64,000 bases of DNA from Anoxynatronum sibiricum. Its GTDB lineage: Bacteria > Bacillota > Clostridia > Peptostreptococcales > Tindalliaceae. Below the pieces are notes generated by a model. It was given only the letters and a program-made list of their open reading frames with translations. It was not told the origin of the DNA and made no database searches. Of this stretch, positions 50,739 through 60,013 are shown piece by piece (position 1 is the stretch's first letter; the number at the start of each line of letters is the position of its first letter). A program made the translations under genes and the position numbers. The stretch spans positions 124,001 to 188,000 of the forward strand of contig NZ_JBCITM010000003.1 in the NCBI RefSeq assembly GCF_039414295.1, written 5' to 3'.

Positions 50739-51545
50739 TTAGAGGAGTTTGTGAATCGAGTGAAAAGTTGGTTTGTGTTGCTTGAAGGTAGTGACATACT
50801 TAAAGCCAAGATCGTCCAGATAATGCAAAATAGTGGGGAACTTATAAGCCAGCTCATCCAGCTGATGTGTGTCTGAGCCGGTGACGATCACTTCGCCGCC
50901 ACATTCCTTGTAGAGAGCCAATAGATCTCGTGAAGGGTGCGCATCATTCAAACCATAACGAAATCCTGATGTATTGACTTCGATGCCTTTCCCCTGAGCT
51001 GCCAGCTGGCGAAAAATAGTGGCAGCAATATCCAGAAAATCAGTTAGTGGAAGAGGCGATTCGAAAGATCCATATCTTTTAATCATATCAAAGTGGCCAA
51101 TGGCGTCAAAAGGTGCCCCTTCTCCGATGATTTGGAGCATGTCATCATAATAGTCCAGGTATGCATGGCGTTGGTCGCGTTCCTGAAAGTATGGGCCGGT
51201 ATAAATATCTGTTTTTTTGGCGCTGTGAAGAGAGCCGATGATGTAGTCAAAAGGCCACTTCTCTGCATCGGCCGCATAGTTCTGCAATACATGAGGCTGC
51301 AAACCAAACTCGACGCCGGCAAGCACTTCAATCTGTTGGCTGTATTGCTGTCTGATCCGGGTGATTTCATCAAAAAATGCCTGATATGAAAAAGAAAAAT
51401 GACTGCCTGCGCCATCGTAGTCATAATCCATGTGATCTGTAAAACACAGCTGCTGGATTCCAAGCTGAATAGCACGTTCCACCAGAAGATCCATCGGGTG
51501 GCTTGCGTCAAATGAATGGTGTGTGTGAACATGAAAATCAAACAT
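50739..51545 (-). CDS. PHP domain histidinol-phosphatase family protein
   Basis: The 268 residues show PHP metal motifs: FDFHVHTHHSFDA at the N-terminus, FTDHMDYD, GVEFGLQPH, IGSLHSAK, IGHFDMIKRYG and GSDTHQLDEL. HisJ/HisK histidinol phosphatases have this pattern. No other his genes are near. AAAGGAG lies before the ATG on the minus strand. Confidence 0.87.
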   Translation of the reverse strand: MFDFHVHTHHSFDASHPMDLLVERAIQLGIQQLCFTDHMDYDYDGAGSHFSFSYQAFFDEITRIRQQYSQQIEVLAGVEFGLQPHVLQNYAADAEKWPFDYIIGSLHSAKKTDIYTGPYFQERDQRHAYLDYYDDMLQIIGEGAPFDAIGHFDMIKRYGSFESPLPLTDFLDIAATIFRQLAAQGKGIEVNTSGFRYGLNDAHPSRDLLALYKECGGEVIVTGSDTHQLDELAYKFPTILHYLDDLGFKYVTTFKQHKPTFHSIHKLL

Positions 51546-51760
51546 GAGTGAGCTCCTTTGAGTTTTCTTTTCATTCTACCTATTATGAGAAAGAATGTCA
51601 AAAAGAAATGACTTAAAAGAGATTTATTCAAGGTCGTCTTGCAAAACGTAGAATTATTTGAAGGATATCGATCAAATGCAGGATCGAATCGTTTGCATAA
51701 ACAGTGAATGCATGAAATTTTGCAAAATGAAAGATGAATAAAAAAAATTTCAAATTGCAG

Positions 51761-51789
51761 TTGACAGACAATATTAGCTTTGCTATAAT
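51761..51789 (+). promoter_or_regulatory. Perfect sigma-A promoter of the small Cys-rich gene
   Basis: TTGACA (51761-51766) and TATAAT (51784-51789) are exactly 17 bases apart, about 40 bases before the start codon at 51828. Confidence 0.9.
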
Positions 51790-51827
51790 TTCTTTAACAG
51801 CATTCAACATGAAGGAGGGAATCGTCA

Positions 51828-51968
51828 ATGAAACCAACCGAAAACAAGGTGGAAAAAACCGGAAAAAGAGTAAAATGTGGGGTATTGACATGTATTCATT
51901 GCGTGATGAATACCTGCATGGTGGATGCCTGTGATATGCAGGAAAAAACTTTAATGCAAGAAGGATAA
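51828..51968 (+). CDS. 46-residue Cys-rich protein of unknown function
   Basis: The ATG is 8 bases after GAAGGAGGG. The product begins MKPTENKVEKTGKRVK, a basic leader-like part, then carries five cysteines within 19 residues (CGVLTCIHCVMNTCMVDAC, spacing C-x4-C-x2-C-x4-C-x4-C) and ends DMQEKTLMQEG. No signal peptide is present. The gene has its own perfect promoter and a strong terminator, so it should be made at high level as a single-gene mRNA. It could be a metal- or FeS-binding miniprotein or a modified-peptide precursor, but no maturase lies beside it. I do not recognise a family. Confidence 0.75.
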   Translation: MKPTENKVEKTGKRVKCGVLTCIHCVMNTCMVDACDMQEKTLMQEG

Positions 51969-51986
51969 CATAACTTTCACAATACA

Positions 51987-52033
51987 CAAAACGCCCTTTG
52001 CTGACCACGTGGCCAACAAAGGGCGTTTTGCAT
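51987..52033. terminator. Bidirectional terminator
   Basis: CAAAACGCCCTTTG and CAAAGGGCGTTTTG pair with a further inner TGACCACGTGGCCA. It ends both the small Cys-rich gene and the convergent ABC exporter operon. Confidence 0.9.
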
Positions 52034-52087
52034 GAAATAATATTATTTTCCCGCAATGATGCATTATTCAAATGAATCGTTACGGGG

Positions 52088-54031
52088 TCATGCAGAATTG
52101 TTCTCCTGATACTGCAAACGATATAGGCGGTAATAATAGCCGCGCTTCTTTAACAGATCTTGATGATTTCCCATTTCCACAATCTCTCCCTGATGAAGTA
52201 CGATGATTCGGTCACAATGCTGAATAGTAGAAAGTCGATGGGCGATGGCGATGGTGGTGCGCCCCGCCATCAGCCTGGGGATAGCCTGTTGAATCAGACC
52301 TTCTGTTTCTGCGTCGATATGGGCAGTGGCTTCGTCCAACACCAGAATGGAAGGGGAGGCGACCAGTGTTCTGGCAAAAGAGATAAGTTGTTGCTGACCC
52401 GTGGAAAAATTATTACCTCGCTCCATCACCGGTTCGTCATAACCATTGGGAAGCTTGGAGATAAAATCATGAGCATTCACTTCTTTGGCAGCCTGTTCGA
52501 TCTGTTTTCTGGAAATATCTGGAAGATACAGGCTGATATTTTCGGCAATGGTACCTGAAAAGAGAAAGACATCCTGAAGAACAATGCCAATTTCACGGCG
52601 CAGAGCGGATTGTTTGATGTTACGCAAATCAATGCCATCGATGGAGATGCTTCCCTTTTGGATGTCATAGAAACGGGCGAGTAGATGGATTAATGATGTT
52701 TTTCCGGCGCCGGTTGCGCCAACAAAAGCGACAGACTCGCCAGGGTGAATGTTAAAAGAAATATCTTTGAGTATCCAGTCTTCTTCCTGGTAGGCAAACC
52801 ACACATGATCAAAAGTAATGTGCCCCTTTAAGTTGGCGGGAGTCAACGCTTCGCTATGATCTTTGATATCTGGTGCTCGATCGAGGAGTTGGAAAATTCG
52901 CTCAGATGACGCCATTGCCGATTGAAGAATATTGTATTTGTCCGTCAGGTTACTGATGGGTTGAAAGAACTGACGGATATAACTGATGAACGCAAATAGA
53001 ATGCCAAACTCGATGGTTCCGGATATTACCTGACGACTTCCAAAATAAACAACAGCAGCCAACGCAAGGGAACCAATCATTTCGACAGCAGGGCGAAATA
53101 CAGAAGATATTCGGTTTTCTTTTTCGTTGGCAATGAGATGCTCGTGGTTCAAGTCGTCAAAGCTCTGGAACTGCTGTGCCTCCCTTGCAAAAACATGAAT
53201 GGTGCGAACGCCGGAGAGGTTTTCGTTGAGACTGGTATTAATGCGGGCCAGACGAGTGCGCACTTCACGGTAGGCATCTCTCACTCTAGAACGGAAAAAC
53301 CAGGTGGCCAGCAGTACAAAGGGAATTAGACTAAATGAAACCAGGGCCAGTTGCAGGTTGAGGCGAACCATGATGATCACAATGCCGACAAGGAGGAAAA
53401 CATCCTTAAATAGATTGACCAGAACGCTGGTATACATCTCATGAAGGGTCTCTGTGTCATTGGTGATTCGTGTTACCAATCGTCCCACGGGTTGACGGTC
53501 AAAATAGCCAAGAGACATATGTTGCAGATGGTCAAAGAGTTCCTGGCGTATTGACATGATAATACGGTTGCTTGCATAATTCAACAGATATACCTGCAAA
53601 AAATTCATAATGAAACCGGCGATAAAGATGAAGACCAGCAGCAAAGCCAACTGCATGATGGCCCGATAGTCTTGTTGGCGTAAGTAGGTGACAGCTTCAT
53701 CAGACAAAGGAAATTGACGACCCTCAGTTGACAGGTGATAACGAACTCCGTCTTCTTGGTAAATGGTCAGCGTCTTGTCAGTTGCTGTCACATCGAAATG
53801 CTGTCTGGCAGTATCATGCAGGTCGTAGGTTTTGGTGCTGTAATTAAGATGATCATCAATGGCCACCTTAAACAGGTAGGGTTGAGCCAAGTCGGTCGCT
53901 GCAATAAAGGCCAGCAATACGATGCACCCCATAATCAATGCAAGGTATGGCTTGGCGTAACTGAGGAGACGCATCATCAGGCGACTGTCATAGGTTTTTG
54001 CCAGCTTTTCCTCTTCATGGAAGGTATTCAT
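52088..54031 (-). CDS. ABC exporter half-transporter, BmrD/YheH type
   Basis: The 647 residues are a membrane domain plus ATPase. An insertion of about 65 residues between spans 1 and 2 (around residues 60-125) matches BmrD. The Walker A is GATGAGKTS, the Walker B with catalytic Glu is ILVLDEATAHID, but the signature is FSTGQQQ in place of LSGGQ. The partner gene upstream overlaps by 17 bases. Together they should form a multidrug-type or lipid exporter in the cytoplasmic membrane. AAAGGAG lies before the ATG at 54031. Confidence 0.92.
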   Translation of the reverse strand: MNTFHEEEKLAKTYDSRLMMRLLSYAKPYLALIMGCIVLLAFIAATDLAQPYLFKVAIDDHLNYSTKTYDLHDTARQHFDVTATDKTLTIYQEDGVRYHLSTEGRQFPLSDEAVTYLRQQDYRAIMQLALLLVFIFIAGFIMNFLQVYLLNYASNRIIMSIRQELFDHLQHMSLGYFDRQPVGRLVTRITNDTETLHEMYTSVLVNLFKDVFLLVGIVIIMVRLNLQLALVSFSLIPFVLLATWFFRSRVRDAYREVRTRLARINTSLNENLSGVRTIHVFAREAQQFQSFDDLNHEHLIANEKENRISSVFRPAVEMIGSLALAAVVYFGSRQVISGTIEFGILFAFISYIRQFFQPISNLTDKYNILQSAMASSERIFQLLDRAPDIKDHSEALTPANLKGHITFDHVWFAYQEEDWILKDISFNIHPGESVAFVGATGAGKTSLIHLLARFYDIQKGSISIDGIDLRNIKQSALRREIGIVLQDVFLFSGTIAENISLYLPDISRKQIEQAAKEVNAHDFISKLPNGYDEPVMERGNNFSTGQQQLISFARTLVASPSILVLDEATAHIDAETEGLIQQAIPRLMAGRTTIAIAHRLSTIQHCDRIIVLHQGEIVEMGNHQDLLKKRGYYYRLYRLQYQENNSA

Positions 54032-55793
54032 GGGTAGCACTCCTTTCACCGGAAGACAACTCTTCTTCCAGCTGCTGTCGTTGATGCTGGCGAGCATAAT
54101 AACCATTCAACAGAAGCAGTTGCTCATGGGTTCCTGATTCAATGATTTGACCATCTTCAAGAACAAGAATACGCTGGCATTGCTGCAGTGTAGACACTCG
54201 GTGGGCAATGATAAGAGTCGTTGTATTGGTGATGGTTTCTTTCAGGCTGTCGAGAATTTGTTTTTCGGTTTGAGTATCCACGGCAGAAAGAGCATCATCG
54301 AAAATGAGTAATGCTGGGTTCTTCACCAATGCGCGGGCAATGGCCAGACGCTGTTTTTGCCCGCCGGAAAGGGTCACGCCCCGTTCTCCGACAATTGTAT
54401 GGTATTGTTTTGGAAATCGACAAATATCGCTGTGAAGTCCGGCTTTTTCAGCAGCTTGTTCAATGGTTTCAAGGCTGATGGTATCAGTACCAAAGGCGAT
54501 ATTATCGGCGATGGTGGCAGAAAAAATAAAGCTGTTTTGCTCGACATAACCCACTTGATTTCGCAAGTTTTTCAAAGAAAGCGCTTTGATTGGATGACCG
54601 TCAATGGAAACATGGCCAGCATCAACATCATAAAGCCTCAGCAGCAAGGTCGGCACGGTGCTTTTTCCACTGCCGGTCTTTCCCATGATTCCCAGGCTCT
54701 CGCCAGGTGAAACCGAGACAGAAAAATCTTTCAGAGCTTCGGTATCACTGCCCGGATAGCGGAAGGAAACCTGGTGAAAAGAAAAAGCACCTGACATGGC
54801 GCGTAAAGAAATGGGCGTTGATGCCTGTTTGATATCCGGTTCAACTGCCAGTACTTCATTAATGCGGGAGAGGGATGCAGCGCCCCGTTGAAGAATGTTG
54901 ATAACAAACCCAATAACCGGAACTGACCAAACCAGAGAAATCAGATATGCATTGAAGGCAACAAAATCACCCAATGTGATGGTTTGATACAATACCAGAC
55001 GGGTACCGTAGAGCAGTGTGACCACAAAGCTGATCCCGGAAATGAACTGAATAGCAGGGTGAAAAGTGCCGAACAGCAATGCCAGTTTCATATTATTTTG
55101 AAACACATCTTGATTTGCTTCGTGAAAGCGTTGCATTTCAATATCTTCACGCGCAAAAGACTTAATTACGCGGATGCCGGAAATGTTTTCCTGCACCTTT
55201 TCTGTCAGCATGGAAAACGACCGCTGTACCTTTTTAAAACGGTGGTTAATGGCATCGCCGAAAAGATAAATGGAAAAGGCCAGTATGGGCATGGGAATCA
55301 GGGCGATCAGTGTCAGGCGTACGTCGGTGGTGAGCATCATCATTGTAATGGCAGCGATGTTGAGAAATAATGCGTCGGTGAGGGTGATGACTCCGGCGCT
55401 GGCAGCCATTCTGACGGCCATAATATCGTTGGTGGCATGTGCCATCAAATCTCCTGTCTTTTTTCTGCTATAATAGGAGGGAGAAAGGCTGAGCAAATGA
55501 TCGAAAAGTTGATTGCGCAGCTCATACTCCAGCCTGCGGGAAGCGTTGATAATTAAAATGCGCCAAAAAAAACGAAAGACCATGATGAACAGGCCAATCA
55601 GGACAATCAACAGACTGTAGCTGAGCAACTGCTGGTGCCCAAGAGAGCCTGTCTGCAACCCGTCCGTTAGTCGACGCAGTATTTCGGGTATGATCAACTG
55701 GAGTGCATCGACTGCAAGCAACGAAAAAACTCCCAAAAGGTAGACCCACTTATTTTTGAGGGCAAAAGGAATTAGTGCACGATAGGTGGACAT
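54015..55793 (-). CDS. ABC exporter half-transporter, BmrC/YheI type
   Basis: The 592 residues have six membrane spans and an ATPase with Walker A GKTGSGKST and canonical signature LSGGQKQR, but Walker B reads LLIFDDALSAVD, with Asp in the place of the catalytic Glu. The other subunit has the converse defect, so one ATP site is degenerate and one is consensus, as in Bacillus BmrCD. The ATG at 55793 follows AGAGGTG; no ribosome site suits the earlier in-frame ATGs. Confidence 0.92.
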   Translation of the reverse strand: MSTYRALIPFALKNKWVYLLGVFSLLAVDALQLIIPEILRRLTDGLQTGSLGHQQLLSYSLLIVLIGLFIMVFRFFWRILIINASRRLEYELRNQLFDHLLSLSPSYYSRKKTGDLMAHATNDIMAVRMAASAGVITLTDALFLNIAAITMMMLTTDVRLTLIALIPMPILAFSIYLFGDAINHRFKKVQRSFSMLTEKVQENISGIRVIKSFAREDIEMQRFHEANQDVFQNNMKLALLFGTFHPAIQFISGISFVVTLLYGTRLVLYQTITLGDFVAFNAYLISLVWSVPVIGFVINILQRGAASLSRINEVLAVEPDIKQASTPISLRAMSGAFSFHQVSFRYPGSDTEALKDFSVSVSPGESLGIMGKTGSGKSTVPTLLLRLYDVDAGHVSIDGHPIKALSLKNLRNQVGYVEQNSFIFSATIADNIAFGTDTISLETIEQAAEKAGLHSDICRFPKQYHTIVGERGVTLSGGQKQRLAIARALVKNPALLIFDDALSAVDTQTEKQILDSLKETITNTTTLIIAHRVSTLQQCQRILVLEDGQIIESGTHEQLLLLNGYYARQHQRQQLEEELSSGERSATHEYLP

Positions 55794-55835
55794 GGATTCA
55801 CCTCTTAGTCCATTGAGTCTGAATGGAGGATTTTT

Positions 55836-57350
55836 ATGGCAAACTGGATCAATCAGATCACTCTGAATGACCATAGCACAGAACACCGCTACATGCAAAT
55901 ATACCGTCAATTAAAAGAATTGATCATCGGTGGCGGCATCGTTCATGGAGATCGCCTGCCTTCTGTGCGTCAGATGGCAGCACATTTGAAACTGAATACT
56001 GTCACAGTGGTGAAAGCTTATGACTTGCTTGAACGTGAAAAACTGGTGGTCAAACGAACGGGTAGTGGTACGTATGTGAATGATGGAAAACGAACGTCGC
56101 TGCTAACCGGAATAGCCGAAGACGAATGGGACCAGGAAAGTATTCAACAGTTTCGGCAGCAGCAACAGTCGTTCCAGCGAACGGTTGTCATCACGGCAGA
56201 CACCATTAATTTTGCAAGTGCTACACCCTCGCCGGATCTTTTTCCAGTTGATGACTTTAAGCAGGCATTGCTGACTGTTTTAGATAGAGATCAGGGTTAT
56301 GCCTTTGGGTATCAAGATCCTCAAGGTTACCAGCCACTGCGGGAGGCGGTGAGGCAGCAGGCGTCTCTCGCCGGCATTCATTCGGACACCGACGACATTC
56401 TGGTGGTTTCAGGTGCTCAACAGGGGATCGATTTGGTGGCCAAAGGGCTGGTATATCCGGGAGATACCGTGTTGATTGAACGGCCTTCCTATGGTGGGGC
56501 CATGCAGGCTTTTTTTTCAAGAAGTGCCCGAGTAACAGATATTCCGCTGGAATCTGACGGTATTCAACTGGAACTACTAGAAAAATCTGTCAAAGAAACC
56601 AGGCCACAGTTGCTTTATGTCATGCCAAATTTTCAAAATCCGACTGGCATCTCTTATACCCGCGAAAAAATGGAACAAATCATTATGCTGAGTGAAAAAT
56701 ATGATTTCATGATTCTTGAGGATGATTATCTCAATGAGCTATCATTTCATCATCAACCGGTGATGACTCTAAAATCCCTTGACAGGCATGACAGAGTGAT
56801 ATACATCAAGAGCTTCTCAAAAATGTTCATGCCAGGGCTTCGATTAGGATACCTCATTGTACCTCGGGCAGCTACTCAAAAGCTGCTGGCAGCCAAGCAA
56901 TCAAGTGACATCTCCACTTCGGGTCTTCTGCAGCGGGCATTGGAACAGTATCTTATTTCGGGGGCCTGGGAGCGTAATCTTGATGTGCTTACTGAGGAAT
57001 ACAGGAAACGCTTCGATCTTATGACCCAGCATTTAAGGAACCAGTTGCCCGAAGGCGTTCATTTTCAAACACCAGCGGGGGGATTAAACTTCTGGTTGCA
57101 GATGCCCCGGGAAATCAATGGTCAGTTGTTGTATGAATCAGCCCTTGAGCGCAATCTGGTTTTCGCTCCCGGCAGGTTATTTTATCTCAGAGATCCGGAG
57201 GATAACTGTTTGCGGTTAAGTATTGCGGCGGTTAAGTCGCAGCAACTTACCAACGGTATTCGCTTGCTGTCAGGTTTGATGAACCTTCGTCTGCGGCTTG
57301 ACCGACCAATGAGCGATGCATTAATTCACTATCAGGACCCAATCTTATGA
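55836..57350 (+). CDS. MocR-type GntR regulator with aminotransferase domain
   Basis: The 504 residues begin with a GntR winged helix (RYMQIYRQLKELII, GDRLPSVRQMAAHLKLNTVTVVKAY) and continue with a fold-type I aminotransferase domain. The PLP lysine lies in YIKSFSKMFMPGLRLGYL, and SGAQQGIDLV and PNFQNPTG are cofactor loops. MocR proteins are PLP-sensing regulators; some also keep aminotransferase activity. It is divergent from the ABC exporter operon and may control it. Confidence 0.92.
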   Translation: MANWINQITLNDHSTEHRYMQIYRQLKELIIGGGIVHGDRLPSVRQMAAHLKLNTVTVVKAYDLLEREKLVVKRTGSGTYVNDGKRTSLLTGIAEDEWDQESIQQFRQQQQSFQRTVVITADTINFASATPSPDLFPVDDFKQALLTVLDRDQGYAFGYQDPQGYQPLREAVRQQASLAGIHSDTDDILVVSGAQQGIDLVAKGLVYPGDTVLIERPSYGGAMQAFFSRSARVTDIPLESDGIQLELLEKSVKETRPQLLYVMPNFQNPTGISYTREKMEQIIMLSEKYDFMILEDDYLNELSFHHQPVMTLKSLDRHDRVIYIKSFSKMFMPGLRLGYLIVPRAATQKLLAAKQSSDISTSGLLQRALEQYLISGAWERNLDVLTEEYRKRFDLMTQHLRNQLPEGVHFQTPAGGLNFWLQMPREINGQLLYESALERNLVFAPGRLFYLRDPEDNCLRLSIAAVKSQQLTNGIRLLSGLMNLRLRLDRPMSDALIHYQDPIL

Positions 57351-57452
57351 TTCATCACCTGAGAGTGCTTCAGAAAACATAAACAATAACTTATGAGCAA
57401 AGATAAACTCATTGGGCGCATCTTTTTGACGCGACAGAATCAGGAGGAAATC

Positions 57453-58349
57453 ATGAAAAAAATTGGAGTGATTGTCAACCCAAATGCAGGGAGAAAGCTG
57501 GCGTCACAGCGGGCAGAAGAATTGCAGGAGCTGTTGTCGATAAGGGGTATGAAACTGAGCTTTCATTATACAAAAGCAGATGAAAATCTGGAACTGGTTC
57601 TTTCACAAATGGTGCCTGAAGTAGAGCAGTTGGTGGTGATGGGTGGAGATGGTACAGTAAACGAAATTGTCAACGGCATCATTAAACAGGAAATCAAGCA
57701 TCCGTTGTCCATCTACCCCATGGGAACGGTGAATGATTTTGCAACTTATTTACAGATTCCCAAAAATATCAGGGATTTTTCAGCCATGATTCATAAGAAT
57801 CAACACCGTAAGGTTGATGTGGGCCTTGCTGGAGATCGTTATTTTCTAAATGTGGCAGCGGGCGGACTCTTGCCGGAACTGGCACATCGAGTTTCTTCAG
57901 AAGCAAAAACGGTACTGGGAAAATTTGCATATTACATGGAAGGGATAAAAGAATTTCCAAAACAGTTTTTTCACCCCATTCCCATTCAGCTTGAAATTCA
58001 TGGGAAGGTGGAAACCATGGACACCCTCTTTTTTCTGGCGGCCAACAGCCCTTATGTGGGCGGTTTTCGAAATCTGGTACCAGGCGCGTTGGTGGATGAC
58101 GGAATGCTGGACCTTCTGGTGGTGGAAGCCGGCGAATTACAGGATGTGGCGAATGTGTTTTTCAGCTTTCTTCGTCGCAGGGTGGAATCTGACGTCAAAC
58201 CTGTGCGTGGGATGAAGCACTACCGGGTTCGTGAATTTAAAGTGATGTCGTCGGAAGTGGTGGATGTAGATGTGGATGGGGAGTTGGGTGGGCATCTTCC
58301 CTTGTCATTCACCATAGTTCCCAAATCATTGACATTACTGGTTCCCTGA
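57453..58349 (+). CDS. Diacylglycerol/lipid kinase family protein (YegS type)
   Basis: The 298 residues start MKKIGVIVNPNAGRK and carry the kinase motif VVMGGDGTVNEIVNG, then YPMGTVNDFATYLQIPKN and the C-terminal DVDGELGG. Such enzymes phosphorylate lipids such as diacylglycerol at the membrane. CAGGAGG lies before ATG 57453, which makes that the start rather than the ATG at 57393. Confidence 0.9.
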   Translation: MKKIGVIVNPNAGRKLASQRAEELQELLSIRGMKLSFHYTKADENLELVLSQMVPEVEQLVVMGGDGTVNEIVNGIIKQEIKHPLSIYPMGTVNDFATYLQIPKNIRDFSAMIHKNQHRKVDVGLAGDRYFLNVAAGGLLPELAHRVSSEAKTVLGKFAYYMEGIKEFPKQFFHPIPIQLEIHGKVETMDTLFFLAANSPYVGGFRNLVPGALVDDGMLDLLVVEAGELQDVANVFFSFLRRRVESDVKPVRGMKHYRVREFKVMSSEVVDVDVDGELGGHLPLSFTIVPKSLTLLVP

Positions 58350-58370
58350 ATCAGGTCAAAAAATTTCGCG

Positions 58371-58395
58371 AAAAAACCGCCGGTTTTTCCGGCGG
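58371..58395 (-). terminator. Terminator of the bactofilin operon
   Basis: On the minus strand CCGCCGG and CCGGCGG enclose five A and are followed by six T. Confidence 0.88.
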
Positions 58396-58431
58396 CAGTC
58401 ATGTTGAAGGTAATCATCAGTACTGAAACAG

Positions 58432-58881
58432 TTAACGGTTTCTTCGGCTGGCCCCACCTTGCCGTGAACTGGAATCCTGCTGTTGGGAGGGTTCAGTGAC
58501 AGATGAGCTTCCTTGGCTTGTTGAATCCTGCACCATCTGACACTTGCCATCGAAAGTGCCCTGCTCATCGACAATAAAAGAGCGGATACTGGCATCCCCC
58601 TGCAGAGTGCCGGTGGCGGTAATGTGAAGCTGACCGCCGGCTGAAATATTACCCTCGACTCTGCCGGCCAATAAGAGGTTCTGGCAGGCGATATTTCCTT
58701 TGATACGACCACTTTCGCCAATGATGAGATCTGCCTTGCTGATGATTTCACCTTGCACTGAACCATCCACACGGAGAGGTTCTTCAGTTTTGATGGTACC
58801 CTCAATCACTGTTGCTTTTCCGATCAGAGTGTCAAATTTTTCGAACTGAGGCTTGGCTGATTCCTGTTTTTTATTGAACAT
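58432..58881 (-). CDS. Bactofilin (polymer-forming cytoskeletal protein)
   Basis: The 149 residues hold a DUF583 beta-helix core: LIGKATVIEGTIKTEEPLRVDGSVQGEI, then GRIKGNIAC and GRVEGNISAGGQL repeats. The C-terminal 30 residues are Ser/Gln-rich and basic at the end. Bactofilins polymerise at the membrane and localise wall enzymes. The M23 peptidase gene lies 27 bases upstream on the same strand, a common pairing. Confidence 0.93.
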   Translation of the reverse strand: MFNKKQESAKPQFEKFDTLIGKATVIEGTIKTEEPLRVDGSVQGEIISKADLIIGESGRIKGNIACQNLLLAGRVEGNISAGGQLHITATGTLQGDASIRSFIVDEQGTFDGKCQMVQDSTSQGSSSVTEPSQQQDSSSRQGGASRRNR

Positions 58882-58908
58882 GGGACCTCCTTGTTTTTTA
58901 GGGTTAAG

Positions 58909-59904
58909 TTACTGTAAAATTGTCAAAGGGTCAACGGGATCTCCATGAACCCGTACTTCAAAATGAAGATGCGAACCGGTGGCTCGTCCTGTTCGGCCCA
59001 TACGGCCAATCAGATCGCCTTTTTCCACCCGGTCGCCCACCTCTACCAGATTTTGACTATTATGGGCATACACGGAGGTATATCCATACCCGTGGGAAAT
59101 GATGATCATGCGACCATAACCGCCGTTATATCCCGAATAGGTGACGATGCCGCTGCCTGCGGCAGCGATGCTGGTGCCGGAACTGTTGGCAATATCAAGA
59201 CCTTGGTGAAATTCTGTACGTCTGCGGTTTGTGGGGGAAACCCGGTAGCCAAAGCGAGAAGAAATACGGCCTGAAGCAGGCCACTGATTAGGCTGGGCAT
59301 CCAGATAATCCAGTTGTTTTTCCACATCATCAACCAATTGAGTCATGGAAGTGGTCTGTGATTCAATGAGTTCACTAAGGTGAGCAACATCAACCTCGTA
59401 AGTATCGTATACAGGTCCTTGTGAACGACTGTCAGAGGAGCGGGTGACCAGTAGAAACTGGCGGGAAAAATAATCTTCTTCCGAACCCGTGGGATCCTCC
59501 CCGGTTTCTGTCAGTGTTTCTTCACCAGATGAATCGGTTTCCAGGCCGACCATATGTAACACCTTATTCTCCAGCTCACTCAACATCGACAATCGCCCGT
59601 CAATTTCATGGAACTGATCTGTGAGTGTGACGATTTCCTGCTGATGCCGGCGGTTTTCCTCCGTCAGTTCAGCCACTGTGATTTTTTCAGCTATTAATGC
59701 CTGTTGAGTATTTTCCAGCTGGTTTGAAAAGCGCGCGGTACTGACAGACAGTAACGTCAAAGTCAACACAAGTACGCCTGATAAAATTCCTGGAAGCCAT
59801 GTGGGGCAGGTGAACTGCCGAATTTTTTTGGCATCATTGGGAACCAGCATCAGAGTCATCCGACTTTTCTTTCGGTGCGCCAGATGTGGCGGTTTCTTCA
59901 ACAT
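58909..59904 (-). CDS. Membrane-anchored M23 (LytM) metallopeptidase
   Basis: The 331 residues have a basic cytoplasmic part, one membrane span (about 38-58), a coiled-coil region and a C-terminal LytM domain with FHQGLDIAN (His and Asp zinc ligands) and GSHLHFEVR (the HxH). It should cut or bind peptidoglycan outside the cell under guidance of the bactofilin. The ATG at 59904 is 7 bases after AAGGAGGG; upstream in-frame ATGs lack a site. Confidence 0.92.
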   Translation of the reverse strand: MLKKPPHLAHRKKSRMTLMLVPNDAKKIRQFTCPTWLPGILSGVLVLTLTLLSVSTARFSNQLENTQQALIAEKITVAELTEENRRHQQEIVTLTDQFHEIDGRLSMLSELENKVLHMVGLETDSSGEETLTETGEDPTGSEEDYFSRQFLLVTRSSDSRSQGPVYDTYEVDVAHLSELIESQTTSMTQLVDDVEKQLDYLDAQPNQWPASGRISSRFGYRVSPTNRRRTEFHQGLDIANSSGTSIAAAGSGIVTYSGYNGGYGRMIIISHGYGYTSVYAHNSQNLVEVGDRVEKGDLIGRMGRTGRATGSHLHFEVRVHGDPVDPLTILQ

Positions 59905-60013
59905 AGCAACCCTCCTTACGATAATCATTATAACGGAAAAAGCAAAAGATGCAAACCTGCTTCTGCCGACAAAGGCAAAAAAATGCAGATGAAATTCAAG
60001 AAGGAGTGATGAC

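Noticed and set aside
51828..51968. SCIFF-type ranthipeptide precursor
   Set aside because: Only five Cys in a different spacing, and no radical SAM maturase is adjacent.
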